From positions 248,001 to 312,000 of the forward strand of contig JADJHP010000004.1 of assembly GCA_016707525.1 (NCBI GenBank): 64,000 nucleotides of DNA, in the 5' to 3' direction. The position numbers were made by a program, and so were the translations under genes. Within the stretch, counting starts at the first letter, position 1, and every line of letters begins with the position of its first letter. The notes beneath the pieces are model-generated. The model was not told the origin of the DNA and made no database searches. It was given only the letters and a program-made list of their open reading frames with translations. The DNA is from Ignavibacteriota bacterium (lineage in GTDB: Bacteria; Bacteroidota; Ignavibacteria; UBA10030; UBA6906). Positions 15,397 to 23,887 of the stretch are shown one piece after another.

Positions 15397-16716
15397 TCAA
15401 TGCCCGCCTTCAAGTCGCACGATCGTGAGCTTGCCCGGTTCGGGCGGCGTCGCCAGGAGAAGCTCATCCTGCCCGGTCAGGCCGCGTGTGACGACCGTGG
15501 CATTCTCGTTAAGCATGCCCAGTGCGACCTCCTGCTTCACGATGCTCCTGCCGCTCTTCTTGAAGACATAGGTCAGCCCGCTTTCCGTGTGAACGCACTC
15601 CAGGGGCACGGAGAGCACGCTGTCCAGTTTCGCCACGAGGATCTCGTTCGCGGTGGTCATGGCGGGACGGAGCGTGGTGTCGGACTTGTCCACGGTGATG
15701 CGCACCTCGAAGACCTTCGAGTCGGAGTTCGGCCGCTGTTCGCCGATGTTCGCCACCGAGGTCACTTTGCCCGTCAGGACCTTATTCGGATCGGCATCGA
15801 GCTTGATCTTGACGGTCTGTTTCAGCCCGAGTTTCTGAATGTCGAGTTCGCTGATGTAGGTGATCGATTCCATCTCGCGGAGGTCCGGCAATGTTGCCAC
15901 GACCGGGTCCCAGGCGTTCACCGTGCTCCCCACCACCTTCTTCTGCCCGCCCCACTCGCGCGCGTAGATCACCATCCCGTCGGCCGGCGCGAGGATCGTG
16001 AATCCCGCCATCGCGGTCTGATACAGCTCCATCCGCTGCCGTTCCTTCAGGAGGTCGAGCCCCGCCGCCTCCGCCTTCGCGATCGCCTGCTTCGTCTTCG
16101 TCACATAGTTGCGCTTGGCCTGTTCGAAGTTGCGCTGGGCCCGTTCATATTCGATCTCCGCCTGGCGCTTCATAGCGGGGGCTTCGTACACGGATTGTTC
16201 CATCGCCAGCCGCTTCTCTTCCTGACTGTACTGCAATCCGACCAGTTCATCGCGCGCCTGGGAAAGCGTCAACGCGCTGTCGAGTTTCGTCTGAAGGTGG
16301 ACCGCCTCGAACTTCTGGACCGAGAGCTGGGAATCCTTGAACTTCCCCATGATCTCGGACTTGTCCAGATCGGCGACGAAGACCCCCTTCTTCACCACGG
16401 TCCCCTCCGGCACGATGTTCGTCAACTTCATCTGCCAGATATTCGCGGCACGTGCCTGCTCGGGACCCATGATGTTGATCGAGCTCTTCGCCTGCAGCTC
16501 GCCGGAGGTCGTGACGGTAACAAGGAACTCTCCGAACGTGGGTTTGACGAGGATCTCCGAGGAGGCGACGGCACCGGGGCGGAAGATCAGCCAACCCAGA
16601 AGGAGGAGTGCAGCGCCGCCGGAGACAGCGGCAACAAGAGGCCGGCGGCGGATGATCAGGATGAGTCTCGTGAATGCAGAGCGAAGGGCCTCGATACCAC
16701 GGCGGAGGAGTCGCAT
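15397..16716 (-). CDS. MacA-like periplasmic adaptor
   Basis: 439 residues from the ATG at 16716 (MRLLRRGIEALRSAFTRLIL); the frame is open 105 nt further up but the added part is not protein-like. TM near residues 25-50 (PLVAAVSGGAALLLLGWLIF), then the first lipoyl part (VTTSGELQAKSSINIMGPEQARAANIWQMKLTNIVPEGTVVKKG), a long coiled coil (about 115-215, rich in Glu/Arg/Gln) and ILAPADGMVIYAREWGGQKKVVG. C-terminal barrel: VKIKLDADPNKVLTGKVTSVANIGEQR. Pairs with the MacB permease, whose gene follows with stop and start interleaved. The promoter at 17018-17046 would give a leader of about 295 nt. Confidence 0.88.
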   Translation of the reverse strand: MRLLRRGIEALRSAFTRLILIIRRRPLVAAVSGGAALLLLGWLIFRPGAVASSEILVKPTFGEFLVTVTTSGELQAKSSINIMGPEQARAANIWQMKLTNIVPEGTVVKKGVFVADLDKSEIMGKFKDSQLSVQKFEAVHLQTKLDSALTLSQARDELVGLQYSQEEKRLAMEQSVYEAPAMKRQAEIEYERAQRNFEQAKRNYVTKTKQAIAKAEAAGLDLLKERQRMELYQTAMAGFTILAPADGMVIYAREWGGQKKVVGSTVNAWDPVVATLPDLREMESITYISELDIQKLGLKQTVKIKLDADPNKVLTGKVTSVANIGEQRPNSDSKVFEVRITVDKSDTTLRPAMTTANEILVAKLDSVLSVPLECVHTESGLTYVFKKSGRSIVKQEVALGMLNENATVVTRGLTGQDELLLATPPEPGKLTIVRLEGGH

Positions 16717-17017
16717 GGTGGTGTGATCCGGGATGTTGGGATACAAGTGACGACACGGCGTGATCCATCGGACGCGGGGAGCAGATGCCGCGGCGAAGGA
16801 CCTGGAATTATCGACGTACAACTAGTAGCAAAAGACCGTAGAGTGGATATCCCGACCGTGATTGGGGGGCAATGGGCGGGCAGGCTCCGGACCGGAGGTG
16901 CGCCGCGCGAGGAAAAGAACGGGAGGTATTTTCCGGCCGACCATGAGTGCCCCCTTTCCCGATGATCCCGGAATCCCGGCTGTCTGGAAGGTACGTCGTG
17001 CCAGCCGGAATGTTGCT
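16717..17017 (-). other. Long untranslated leader region of the macA operon
   Basis: About 300 nt between the predicted transcription start (near 17011) and the macA ATG. I see no conserved riboswitch. A 40-codon ORF (16944-16822, starting MVGRKIPPVL) sits in it with a G-rich stretch before its ATG; it could be a leader peptide but nothing in its sequence argues for real coding. Confidence 0.4.
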
Positions 17018-17046
17018 AATATAGCCCCGGTCTCCGGGAATGTCAA
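17018..17046 (-). promoter_or_regulatory. Promoter of the macA-macB-tolC operon
   Basis: TTGACA (17046-17041), 17-nt spacer, TATATT (17023-17018) on the minus strand, an ideal sigma-70-type arrangement. The rpmB promoter starts only 62 bp away and points the other way. Confidence 0.7.
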
Positions 17047-17107
17047 GCTCCCACTCGTGTCCCCCTTCCAGCGGTATCACACTTTCTGGGAAAATACAGG
17101 AAATTGC

Positions 17108-17136
17108 TTGCGTTTGCCGCGGGAATATGCTATCTT
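17108..17136 (+). promoter_or_regulatory. Promoter of rpmB
   Basis: TTGCGT (17108-17113), 17-nt spacer, TATCTT (17131-17136). Predicted start near 17143, leader about 23 nt with SD AAGGA ten nt before the ATG. Confidence 0.7.
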
Positions 17137-17165
17137 GTTGTGCTTAGAATCTTAAGGACAGGGCC

Positions 17166-17357
17166 ATGGCACGAGTATGTGATATCTGCGGTAAGAAACC
17201 CGTCAGCGGGAACAACATCAGCCACGCGCATAATCTGACGCGCCGCCGCTGGATGCCAAATCTTCAGGAAGTTCGTGCGAGCGTCAACGGTCGCCCGAAG
17301 CGCATGACCGTGTGCACCAACTGCCTGAAATCCAATAAGGTCGTGAAGGCCGCCTGA
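17166..17357 (+). CDS. rpmB: 50S ribosomal protein bL28
   Basis: 63 residues, usual length. MARVCDICGKKPVSGNNISHAHN and RRRWMPNLQEVRASVNG are diagnostic. The paired cysteines (CDIC at 5-8 and CTNC at 50-53) mark the zinc-binding C+ form. It stands alone between a strong promoter and an intrinsic terminator rather than in the common rpmB-rpmG pair. Confidence 0.97.
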   Translation: MARVCDICGKKPVSGNNISHAHNLTRRRWMPNLQEVRASVNGRPKRMTVCTNCLKSNKVVKAA

Positions 17358-17382
17358 CCGGGTCAGTTCCATTTGTTCAACG

Positions 17383-17415
17383 AAAGCCATCATCATCTCT
17401 GATGGCTTTTTTTTT
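17383..17415 (+). terminator. Intrinsic terminator after rpmB
   Basis: AAAGCCATC, 9-nt loop, GATGGCTTT, followed by a run of T (9 in all). Only 13 nt separate the last T from the pgsA ATG, so pgsA transcription must either read through or start inside this element. Confidence 0.9.
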
Positions 17416-17428
17416 CTCCTGACACGCG

Positions 17429-18061
17429 ATGCAGAGACTCCAGTTCGAACTGAATGTACCGAACCAGCTGACCCTCCTCAGGATCGTGCTGACGCCGGTC
17501 TTCGCCTGGTTCCTGCTTTCGGAGAATCCCGTCTTTCGCCAGATCTCGCTCGGCATCTTCATCGTTGCCGCACTCACGGACTGGTACGACGGCTGGATCG
17601 CCCGGCGCATGGGCTATATCTCCCGCTGGGGGAAGTTCCTCGACCCGCTCGCAGACAAGATCCTCTCTTCGGCCGCCCTGCTCGCCTATGTGAGCCTGGG
17701 CCTGGTCTCCGGCTGGATGGTCTGGATCGTCATCATCCGCGACTTCCTGATCACCGGCCTCCGCTCCTACGCCGAGTACCACGACCGTCCGATCGTGACC
17801 ACGAAAGGGGCACAGGCCAAGACCTTCGGCGAATTCGTCGTCATCTACTATATCCTCATCCTGTACGTCGCACGCAATACACCATCCGTGTATCAGGAGT
17901 TCGGGCCGACCATCGACAGTCTGATGGATTCGCACGTACTCTTCGGCATGATGCTGCTGGTCACCCTCTCCACGGTGGGGACCGGCATCGCCTACTTGTT
18001 CGACAATAGGACACTCCTCCTTGAGATCTCCGAGCAGTTCCGCACCCGACGCCGCGGGTGA
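17429..18061 (+). CDS. pgsA: CDP-diacylglycerol--glycerol-3-phosphate 3-phosphatidyltransferase
   Basis: 210 residues; makes phosphatidylglycerophosphate in the inner membrane. The CDP-alcohol phosphotransferase motif is complete: D-G-x2-A-R-x8-G-x3-D-x3-D in DGWIARR ... GKFLDPLAD (residues about 53-76). Four or more TM segments, N-terminal LPNQLTLLRIVLTPVF-like start (VPNQLTLLRIVLTPVFA). Followed by pgpA, which overlaps or abuts it, so the two consecutive steps of phosphatidylglycerol synthesis are co-encoded. Other CDP-alcohol transferases (pssA, cls-like) are less likely given the neighbour. Confidence 0.93.
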   Translation: MQRLQFELNVPNQLTLLRIVLTPVFAWFLLSENPVFRQISLGIFIVAALTDWYDGWIARRMGYISRWGKFLDPLADKILSSAALLAYVSLGLVSGWMVWIVIIRDFLITGLRSYAEYHDRPIVTTKGAQAKTFGEFVVIYYILILYVARNTPSVYQEFGPTIDSLMDSHVLFGMMLLVTLSTVGTGIAYLFDNRTLLLEISEQFRTRRRG

Positions 18062-18611
18062 CACCCCGGCGTCCGTGCGTATCCCATTCATCCACACCCT
18101 GATCGCAACCGGGCTCTACTCCGGGTATAGCCCCTGGGCCTCGGGCACTGCCGGCACTGCGGTCGGCCTCCTGCTCTACATTCTGATCCCGGGGATGAGC
18201 GATCCCCTCACCCTCGGCATCGTCACGATCGTTGCCTTCTTCGCGGGCGTGTGGTCATCCGCCGTCGTCGCGGCAGCGGTCGGACACCAGCTCACACGCT
18301 CCGCCGAACTCGCCAAGGCGAAGTTCCAGGGTGGCGACAAGGACGGGCACAAAACCGCCGACCCGTCCATCGTGGTCATCGATGAGATCGTCGGCATGTG
18401 GATCACGCTGCTGTTCCTTCCGAAGACCATACCCGTCATGATCATCGGGTTCTTCGCCTTCCGGGCGATGGACATCATCAAGCCGCAGCCCGCGAAGTAC
18501 CTCGAACGCATTCCGAACGGCTGGGGCATCATGCTGGACGATGTCGCGGCCGGCGTCTATGCCAATATCCTGACGTGGGCCGGGTGGTGGGTGTGGCAGG
18601 TGATCTTCTGA
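18021..18611 (+). CDS. pgpA: Phosphatidylglycerophosphatase A
   Basis: Dephosphorylates phosphatidylglycerophosphate to phosphatidylglycerol. Signatures: TGLYSGYSPWASGTAGTAVG near the N-terminus, DPSIVVIDEIVGMWI (acidic catalytic motif) and the closing NGWGIMLDDVAAGVYANI. Four hydrophobic segments. The longest frame starts at TTG 18021, overlapping pgsA by 41 nt with AGGA upstream; GTG at 18075 (MRIPFIHTLIATG) is equally good by protein logic and would start 13 nt after the pgsA stop. Enzyme identity is secure, start is not. Confidence 0.92.
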   Translation: MRSPSSSAPDAAGDTPASVRIPFIHTLIATGLYSGYSPWASGTAGTAVGLLLYILIPGMSDPLTLGIVTIVAFFAGVWSSAVVAAAVGHQLTRSAELAKAKFQGGDKDGHKTADPSIVVIDEIVGMWITLLFLPKTIPVMIIGFFAFRAMDIIKPQPAKYLERIPNGWGIMLDDVAAGVYANILTWAGWWVWQVIF

Positions 18612-18682
18612 GATAGAACCGATTATCAATGGGCAATTGACAATCGGCAATGTAATGCGAAAGATGAAGCACGCAGTATTGT

Positions 18683-18706
18683 AGGGGCGCAGCATGCTGC
18701 GCCCCT
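18683..18706. repeat. 24-bp perfect palindrome (AGGGGCNNAGCATGCT family, copy 1)
   Basis: Half-site AGGGGCGCAGCA joined head-to-head with its complement, in the pgpA-cinA gap, flanked by GT on the left. A related palindrome (AGGGGCCGAGCA half-site) occurs at 49316-49349. The shared outer arm and centre with a swapped middle dinucleotide (GC/CG, kept complementary in both arms) suggests a dispersed element whose base pairing is what is selected. Confidence 0.75.
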
Positions 18707-18737
18707 CCCCGTAGAGAGCAATCTCTGGAGAACATTC

Positions 18738-19970
18738 GTGAACGCAACGATCCTCACCATCGGCGATGAACTCCTCATCGGCCAGATCATCAACACCAAT
18801 CAGGCCTGGATCGGTGAACAGCTGAACCTTGTCAATGTCCGCGTCGCGCGCATGCTGACGGTCGGCGACGATATGCAGGCCATCCTCACCGCGTTCACGG
18901 AGTCATGGTCCCGCACGGATGTGGTGATCGTGACCGGCGGCCTCGGGCCGACACATGACGACATCACGAAGAAGGCAGTGTGCACGTTCTTCGATTCCGA
19001 CCTTGTCAGCAACAATGATGTGCGGAAACATATCGAAGAGTTCATGCGCAAGCGGAACAGGACGTGGGGGCCCTCCGCGGAGGAGCAGACACTCGTGCCG
19101 CGCAAGGCGGGGGTCATCTGGAATCCGCTCGGCACTGCCGCCGGGATGCTCTTCGCCGACGGGCGCAAGCGGTTCATCGTCCTCCCGGGCGTTCCGTATG
19201 AGATGAAAGAAATGATGACGCAGTCGGTCGTCCCCATGCTTGCCGGACTGGCTGATGGCGCGGTCATCCGCCACCATACGCTGCGCACCACCGGGATCGG
19301 CGAGAGCGACCTTGCGGAACTGCTCGGGAACATCGATGAGCTGCTGCAAGGGGCGAGCCTCGCCTTCCTCCCCGCTCCCACCGGCGTGAAGCTCAGGATC
19401 AGCGTCCATGACACCGATGTGGCGGCTGCCGAGAGGAAGGTTGCGGAGGTCGAGGCGCGGATCCGGGCGAAGTCCGACAAGTATATTTACGGGACCGGGA
19501 CGGAAGAACTGGAAGAAGCCCTGGGCCGGATGCTGCTTGCCAGGAACAAGACCATTGCCGTCGCGGAATCCTGTACGGGCGGACTGGTCCTTGAGAAGCT
19601 CACGCGCATCAGCGGCAGTTCGGCATACGTCCTCGGCGGGGCCGTCTCCTACAGCAACAGCGCGAAGACCGCGCTGCTGGGTGTACCTGCTGCATTGATC
19701 GAGAAATTCGGCGCGGTGAGCAAGGAAGTGGCAGAGGCAATGGCCGACGGGGTACGGAAAGCAACGGGGGCCGACATCGGGCTCTCCGTGACCGGCATTG
19801 CCGGTCCGACGGGCGGCACTCCCGAAAAGCCGGTCGGACTCATCTATACAGGCTATGCCGATGCATCATGTGCACTGGCGGTGAAGCATCAGTTCGCCGG
19901 ATCCCGCGTGGTCATCCGCGACAGAACCTCGGCAGCGGCCATGGAGCTGGTGCGGCGGAAGTTGTTATAA
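18738..19970 (+). CDS. cinA: CinA-family protein (nicotinamide-nucleotide amidase/ADP-ribose pyrophosphatase)
   Basis: 410 residues, standard two-domain length. N-terminal COG1058 domain: ILTIGDELLIGQIINTNQAWI, VTGGLGPTHDD, LPGVPYEMKEMM. C-terminal PncC domain: VAVAESCTGGLVLEKLTRISGSSAYVLGG, GLSVTGIAGPTGGTPEKPVGL. Deamidates NMN in pyridine-nucleotide salvage; often next to recA, here next to pgpA as in many bacteria. Start is GTG 18738 with GGAG 7 nt upstream. Its TAA is directly adjacent to the TAA of the convergent hydrolase gene. Confidence 0.95.
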   Translation: MNATILTIGDELLIGQIINTNQAWIGEQLNLVNVRVARMLTVGDDMQAILTAFTESWSRTDVVIVTGGLGPTHDDITKKAVCTFFDSDLVSNNDVRKHIEEFMRKRNRTWGPSAEEQTLVPRKAGVIWNPLGTAAGMLFADGRKRFIVLPGVPYEMKEMMTQSVVPMLAGLADGAVIRHHTLRTTGIGESDLAELLGNIDELLQGASLAFLPAPTGVKLRISVHDTDVAAAERKVAEVEARIRAKSDKYIYGTGTEELEEALGRMLLARNKTIAVAESCTGGLVLEKLTRISGSSAYVLGGAVSYSNSAKTALLGVPAALIEKFGAVSKEVAEAMADGVRKATGADIGLSVTGIAGPTGGTPEKPVGLIYTGYADASCALAVKHQFAGSRVVIRDRTSAAAMELVRRKLL

Positions 19971-20729
19971 CACCTCACTCACCACGGCCCGGAATCCTGC
20001 GGGATTGTCCGCGTGCACCCAGTGACCCGCATCAGGCACGGTGACGATGTGCGCGTGAGGGTGGTTCGCCATGATCTCGCGCTCATCTTCAGGGGTGATG
20101 AAGTTCGAGCGGGCACCGCGGATGAAAAGAATGGGCTTCGTGAACGACCGCGGAATATCCACCCGTCCGGCAAGCTGGTCGTAGCACGCCTTCAGCGCGG
20201 GCACGTTCATCCGCCACTTCATACGGCCGCTCTCATCGCGGACGATGTTCGCGGTCAGGAACTGCCGCACCGGCTCCTTCAGGATCGTCCTCCCCAGCTC
20301 CCGATCCACTTCCTCCCGCGTACCATACGAACCAGGGTCGACGCGCTCCAGCGCTGCGAAGATCTCCTGGTGCACCGGCTCATACGGCCGCTCCGCCATA
20401 TCCACGATGATCAGCGACGCCACGCGTTCGGGGTGATCCGCCGCGAACTGCATGGCGGTCTTCCCTCCCATCGAATGCCCCATGACGATGGCGACAGCGA
20501 TGTGATGCTCGTCGAAGAACTCCAGCAGGTCGGCAGACATGGCAGGATACGTCGCATCGGGATCATGCGGTGATGCGCCGTGATTGCGCGCGTCGATGGT
20601 GTACACCGTGCGCTGCTCACCGAAAGCTCTGGCATGGGAATGCCAGTTGTTCAGCGAGCCGAAGAGGCCATGCAGAATGACGAGGGGCGGGCCGGGATGG
20701 GAACCGTATTGACGATAATGTAATCGCAT
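19965..20729 (-). CDS. Alpha/beta-hydrolase (YbfF-like esterase)
   Basis: 254 residues from the ATG at 20729 (MRLHYRQYG); the open frame reaches 20801 but the extra 24 residues are not family-like. HGLFGSLNNW oxyanion region near 20, nucleophile elbow MGHSMGGK (Ser near 95), PILFIRGARSNFI before the acid, and catalytic His in PDAGHWVHADNP. This is the YbfF/abhydrolase-11 acyl esterase pattern; natural substrate unknown. Convergent with cinA, the coding ends just touching; downstream of the RND permease gene by 90 nt. Confidence 0.85.
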   Translation of the reverse strand: MRLHYRQYGSHPGPPLVILHGLFGSLNNWHSHARAFGEQRTVYTIDARNHGASPHDPDATYPAMSADLLEFFDEHHIAVAIVMGHSMGGKTAMQFAADHPERVASLIIVDMAERPYEPVHQEIFAALERVDPGSYGTREEVDRELGRTILKEPVRQFLTANIVRDESGRMKWRMNVPALKACYDQLAGRVDIPRSFTKPILFIRGARSNFITPEDEREIMANHPHAHIVTVPDAGHWVHADNPAGFRAVVSEVL

Positions 20730-20818
20730 TGCGTTCAGCGTCACGCGGAGAAAGAAGGAGGTGGAGGCGGCAGGACAACGCGGTAGCGCGTTCTCCTTCA
20801 CCCCATCCTGTGAACTCC

Positions 20819-22471
20819 CTAGAGCTTCTGTTCGTGCATTGGAGAATGGTCCTTCTTTGCAATGAAGGTATAGACCGCCGGCACAACGAACAACGTCAGG
20901 ATCGTGGCAAGCACGAGTCCGCCGACCACCGCGATGCCCATGGAAACGCGGCTTTCCGAGCCCGCGCCGAGTGCAAGGGCGATCGGGAGGGTGCCCAGGA
21001 TCGTGGACAGCGCTGTCATGAGGATCGGCCGCAATCGCGCGACCGCCGCATCCTGGATCGCCTCCATGAGCGGCAATCCGGCCTCCCGGCGCTGATTCGC
21101 GAATTCCACGATCAAAATGCCGTTCTTCGTCACGAGTCCGATGAGCATGATCATGCCGATCTGGCTGAAGATGTTCATCGTCTGATTGAAATACCAGAGC
21201 GACACCAGAGCCCCGCTCAAAGCGAGGGGGACGGTGAACATGATCGTGAGCGGATCACGGAAGCTCTCGAACTGCGCGGCAAGGACCAGATAGATCAGGA
21301 CGATCGCCAGGGCGAACGCGAATGCAAGGCTGGAAGAGCTTTCCGCGAAATCCTTTGATGTACCATCGAGGGATGTCGCGAACGTTTCATCGAGGACCTT
21401 GCCGCTGATCTCCCGCATGGCCTCGATGCCATCGCCCATGGTGTAGCCCCTCGCGAGGCCCGCAGAAACGGTCGCGGAGACATACCTGTTGAACCTGTAG
21501 AGCGCAGGCGGGCTGCTCTCTTCGCGCAACGACACCACATTGTCCAGCTGGACCAGCTCGCCGCGGGTATTCTTCACATACAACGATTTCAGGTCGACCG
21601 GGTCATCGCGGTTCTCGCGCTGCACCTGACCGATCACCTGGTACAGTTTTGCGTTCATCACAAAGTAATCGAACCGCTGCCCGCTGAATGCCGCCTGCAG
21701 GGTCTGCGCGATGTCCATGGCCGACACCCCGAGCGCACGGGCGCGGTCGCGGTCGATGTTCACGCGCACTTCGGGTTTGTTGAATTTCAGGTCCACGTCC
21801 ACCACCTGGAATGCCGGATGCTTCCTGGCCTCTGCCAGGAAGAGCGGAAGCTTTTCCTTCAGCTTTTCGAAGTTCGGGGCCTGGAGAACGAACTGCACCG
21901 GCAGTCCGCGGCCACGCCCGCCGAAGGTCTGCTCTTGCGTCACGAACGTTCGGGCACCGGTCAGAGACCGGACGGCGGTGGACAACTGGTCGGCGATCTC
22001 CTGCTGCGAGCGCTCACGCCGGTCGCGAGGCGTCAGGATGATGTTCACGAAGCCCGAATTCACCGATCCCCCACCTCCGCCGGAGGTGATCGCGATGAGG
22101 GCATCGCGTTCCGGCACAAGCTTCTGGATCGTCCCGACCAGTCCGGCCATGTACTCATCCATGTACTCGAATGTCGCACCTTCCGGTGCCGTCGCGCTGA
22201 CGCGCAACCGGCTCCGGTCTTCCAGAGGCGAGAGTTCGGACTGCAACGAGCTCCCGACGAGCATGATCAGCACGAATGCCGCGCCGATCACTGCCGCGGC
22301 CATCCAGCGCCGGCGCATGAATGCCCCCAGCGAAGAACGGTACCGATCCATCATGCCTTTGAAATAGGGCTCCGTGAGGGCATAGAAACGACTGTGGTGC
22401 GCGTGCTGTTTCAGGATCCGCGTGGACATCATGGGGGTGAGCGTCAGCGCCACGAACGCCGATATGATCAC
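20819..22471 (-). CDS. RND efflux permease, C-terminal part (after frameshift)
   Basis: Continues the permease begun at 23879 in another frame. From SVIISAFVALTLTPMMSTRIL it gives a normal second half: second porter domain (FVNIILTPRDRRERSQQEIADQL, RGLPVQFVLQAPNF, ARALGVSAMDIAQTLQAAFSG), TM8 onwards (FAFALAIVLIYLVLAAQFESF), TM10 motif GMIMLIGLVTKNGILIVEFANQ with the relay lysine, and the usual ending. Joined to the N-terminal part it makes about 1019 residues, a standard HAE-1 antiporter. The track-length start codon at 22495 is an artefact of the wrong frame. Confidence 0.85.
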   Translation of the reverse strand: MIISAFVALTLTPMMSTRILKQHAHHSRFYALTEPYFKGMMDRYRSSLGAFMRRRWMAAAVIGAAFVLIMLVGSSLQSELSPLEDRSRLRVSATAPEGATFEYMDEYMAGLVGTIQKLVPERDALIAITSGGGGGSVNSGFVNIILTPRDRRERSQQEIADQLSTAVRSLTGARTFVTQEQTFGGRGRGLPVQFVLQAPNFEKLKEKLPLFLAEARKHPAFQVVDVDLKFNKPEVRVNIDRDRARALGVSAMDIAQTLQAAFSGQRFDYFVMNAKLYQVIGQVQRENRDDPVDLKSLYVKNTRGELVQLDNVVSLREESSPPALYRFNRYVSATVSAGLARGYTMGDGIEAMREISGKVLDETFATSLDGTSKDFAESSSSLAFAFALAIVLIYLVLAAQFESFRDPLTIMFTVPLALSGALVSLWYFNQTMNIFSQIGMIMLIGLVTKNGILIVEFANQRREAGLPLMEAIQDAAVARLRPILMTALSTILGTLPIALALGAGSESRVSMGIAVVGGLVLATILTLFVVPAVYTFIAKKDHSPMHEQKL

Positions 22472-23879
22472 CGGACCCGGACAGCACGATGCCAAATTCC
22501 TTGAACAGACGGCCGGTGATGCCCTGCAGGAAGATCACAGGCAGGAACACCGCAGCCAGGGCCACCGTGGTGGCGATGATGGCGAAGTACACTTCCGCCG
22601 ACCCCTTCACACCGGCTTCACGCGGTGTCATGCCATCCTCGATCTTGGAGAAGATATTCTCCAGGACCACGATGGCATCATCCACCACAAGGCCGATCGC
22701 AAGCACGATGCCGAGAAGGGTCAGGATATTCACCGAGAAATCGGCGACATACATGATGAAGAACGCCCCGATGAGCGACACCGGGACCGCAAGCATCGGG
22801 ATGATCGTCGTGCGCAGGTCGCGCAGGAAGAAATAGATCACCAGGAACACGAGGATGAAGGCCAGGATGATCGTGTCGGCCACTTCCGCCACGGCCTGAC
22901 GGATATAGAGCGATGTATCGAACCCCACCCCCAGGGTCAGGTCCTTCGGCAGGTCACGCTTGATGTCCTCGATCCGGCGGTACGCATCATTCACGATCGC
23001 GATGTAATTCGCACCCGAACGCGGGATGAGCACCACACCGACCATCGGCGTGCCGTCGCGGCGCAGAATGCTGCGGTAGTTCTCCGGGCCCAGTTCCGCC
23101 GTGCCGATATCCCGGAAGCGGATGATCCGCCCTTCAGATTCCCGGATGATCAGGTCGTTGAATTCCTCGGCAGTGGTCAGGCGGCTCATCGTGCGGACGG
23201 TGAGTTCGGTGCGCTGCCCCTCGATGCGCCCCGACGGCAATTCCACGTTCTCGCGGAGCAGCGCGGCCCGCACATCCAGTGGCGTGAGCCGGTACGCCGC
23301 CAGCCGTGCCGGATCCATCCACAACCGCATGGAGTAGCGCTTCTCGCCCCAGATCTGTACTTCGCTCACCCCCGCGATCGTCTGGAGACGCTCCTTGAAG
23401 GTGTTCGTCGCGATATCCGTGAGCTGCAGCAGGTTGCGCTGATCGCTCTTCACATTCAGGAAGAAGATCGGAATGGCGTCGGCATCTGATTTCATGACCA
23501 CGGGATTGTCCGCATCAGGCGGCAGGAGGCGCACGGCACGCGATACCTTGTCGCGCACATCGTTCGCCGCGGCTTCCATGTCCACGCCCAGCTCGAACTC
23601 CACGGTGATGTTGCTCCGGCCTTCGGAGCTGGTGGACTTCAACGTGCGGATACCGGCGATGCCGCTGATGGTCTCTTCCAGCGGCTCGGTGATCTGCGAT
23701 TCAATGACATCCGCATTGGCGCCGGTGTAGGTGGCGGACACGGTGACGACCGGAGGGTCGACGCTGGGGTACTCGCGGACACCCAGGTAGGTATAGCCGA
23801 TCACGCCGAAGAGCACGATACCGATCGACATCACGATCGCAAGGACCGGACGCCGGATGGAGGTTTCAGCAAGACTCAT
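22472..23879 (-). CDS. RND efflux permease, N-terminal part (before frameshift)
   Basis: Starts at ATG 23879 (MSLAETSIRRPVLAIVMSIG), 8 nt after the adaptor's stop. Complete PN1/PN2 (YTGANADVIESQITEPLEE, GIRTLKSTSSEGRSN, DNPVVMKSDADAIP), TM4 motif GLVVDDAIVVLENI with both relay aspartates, and TM5-6 to GRLFKEFGIVLSGS. Here the frame is lost: minus-strand TCCGGTGATCAT should read TCCGTGATCAT to continue as SVIISAF, i.e. one extra G in a GG at 22471-22472. In the shifted frame an unrelated tail runs to a stop at 22155. The rest being intact, this is either a very recent mutation or a sequence error. Confidence 0.85.
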
Positions 23880-23887
23880 GGAATGCG

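Noticed and set aside
16822..17046. 74-codon minus-strand ORF upstream of macA
   Set aside because: Its start codon lies at the promoter's -35 box, so it would not be transcribed from that promoter; no coding character.
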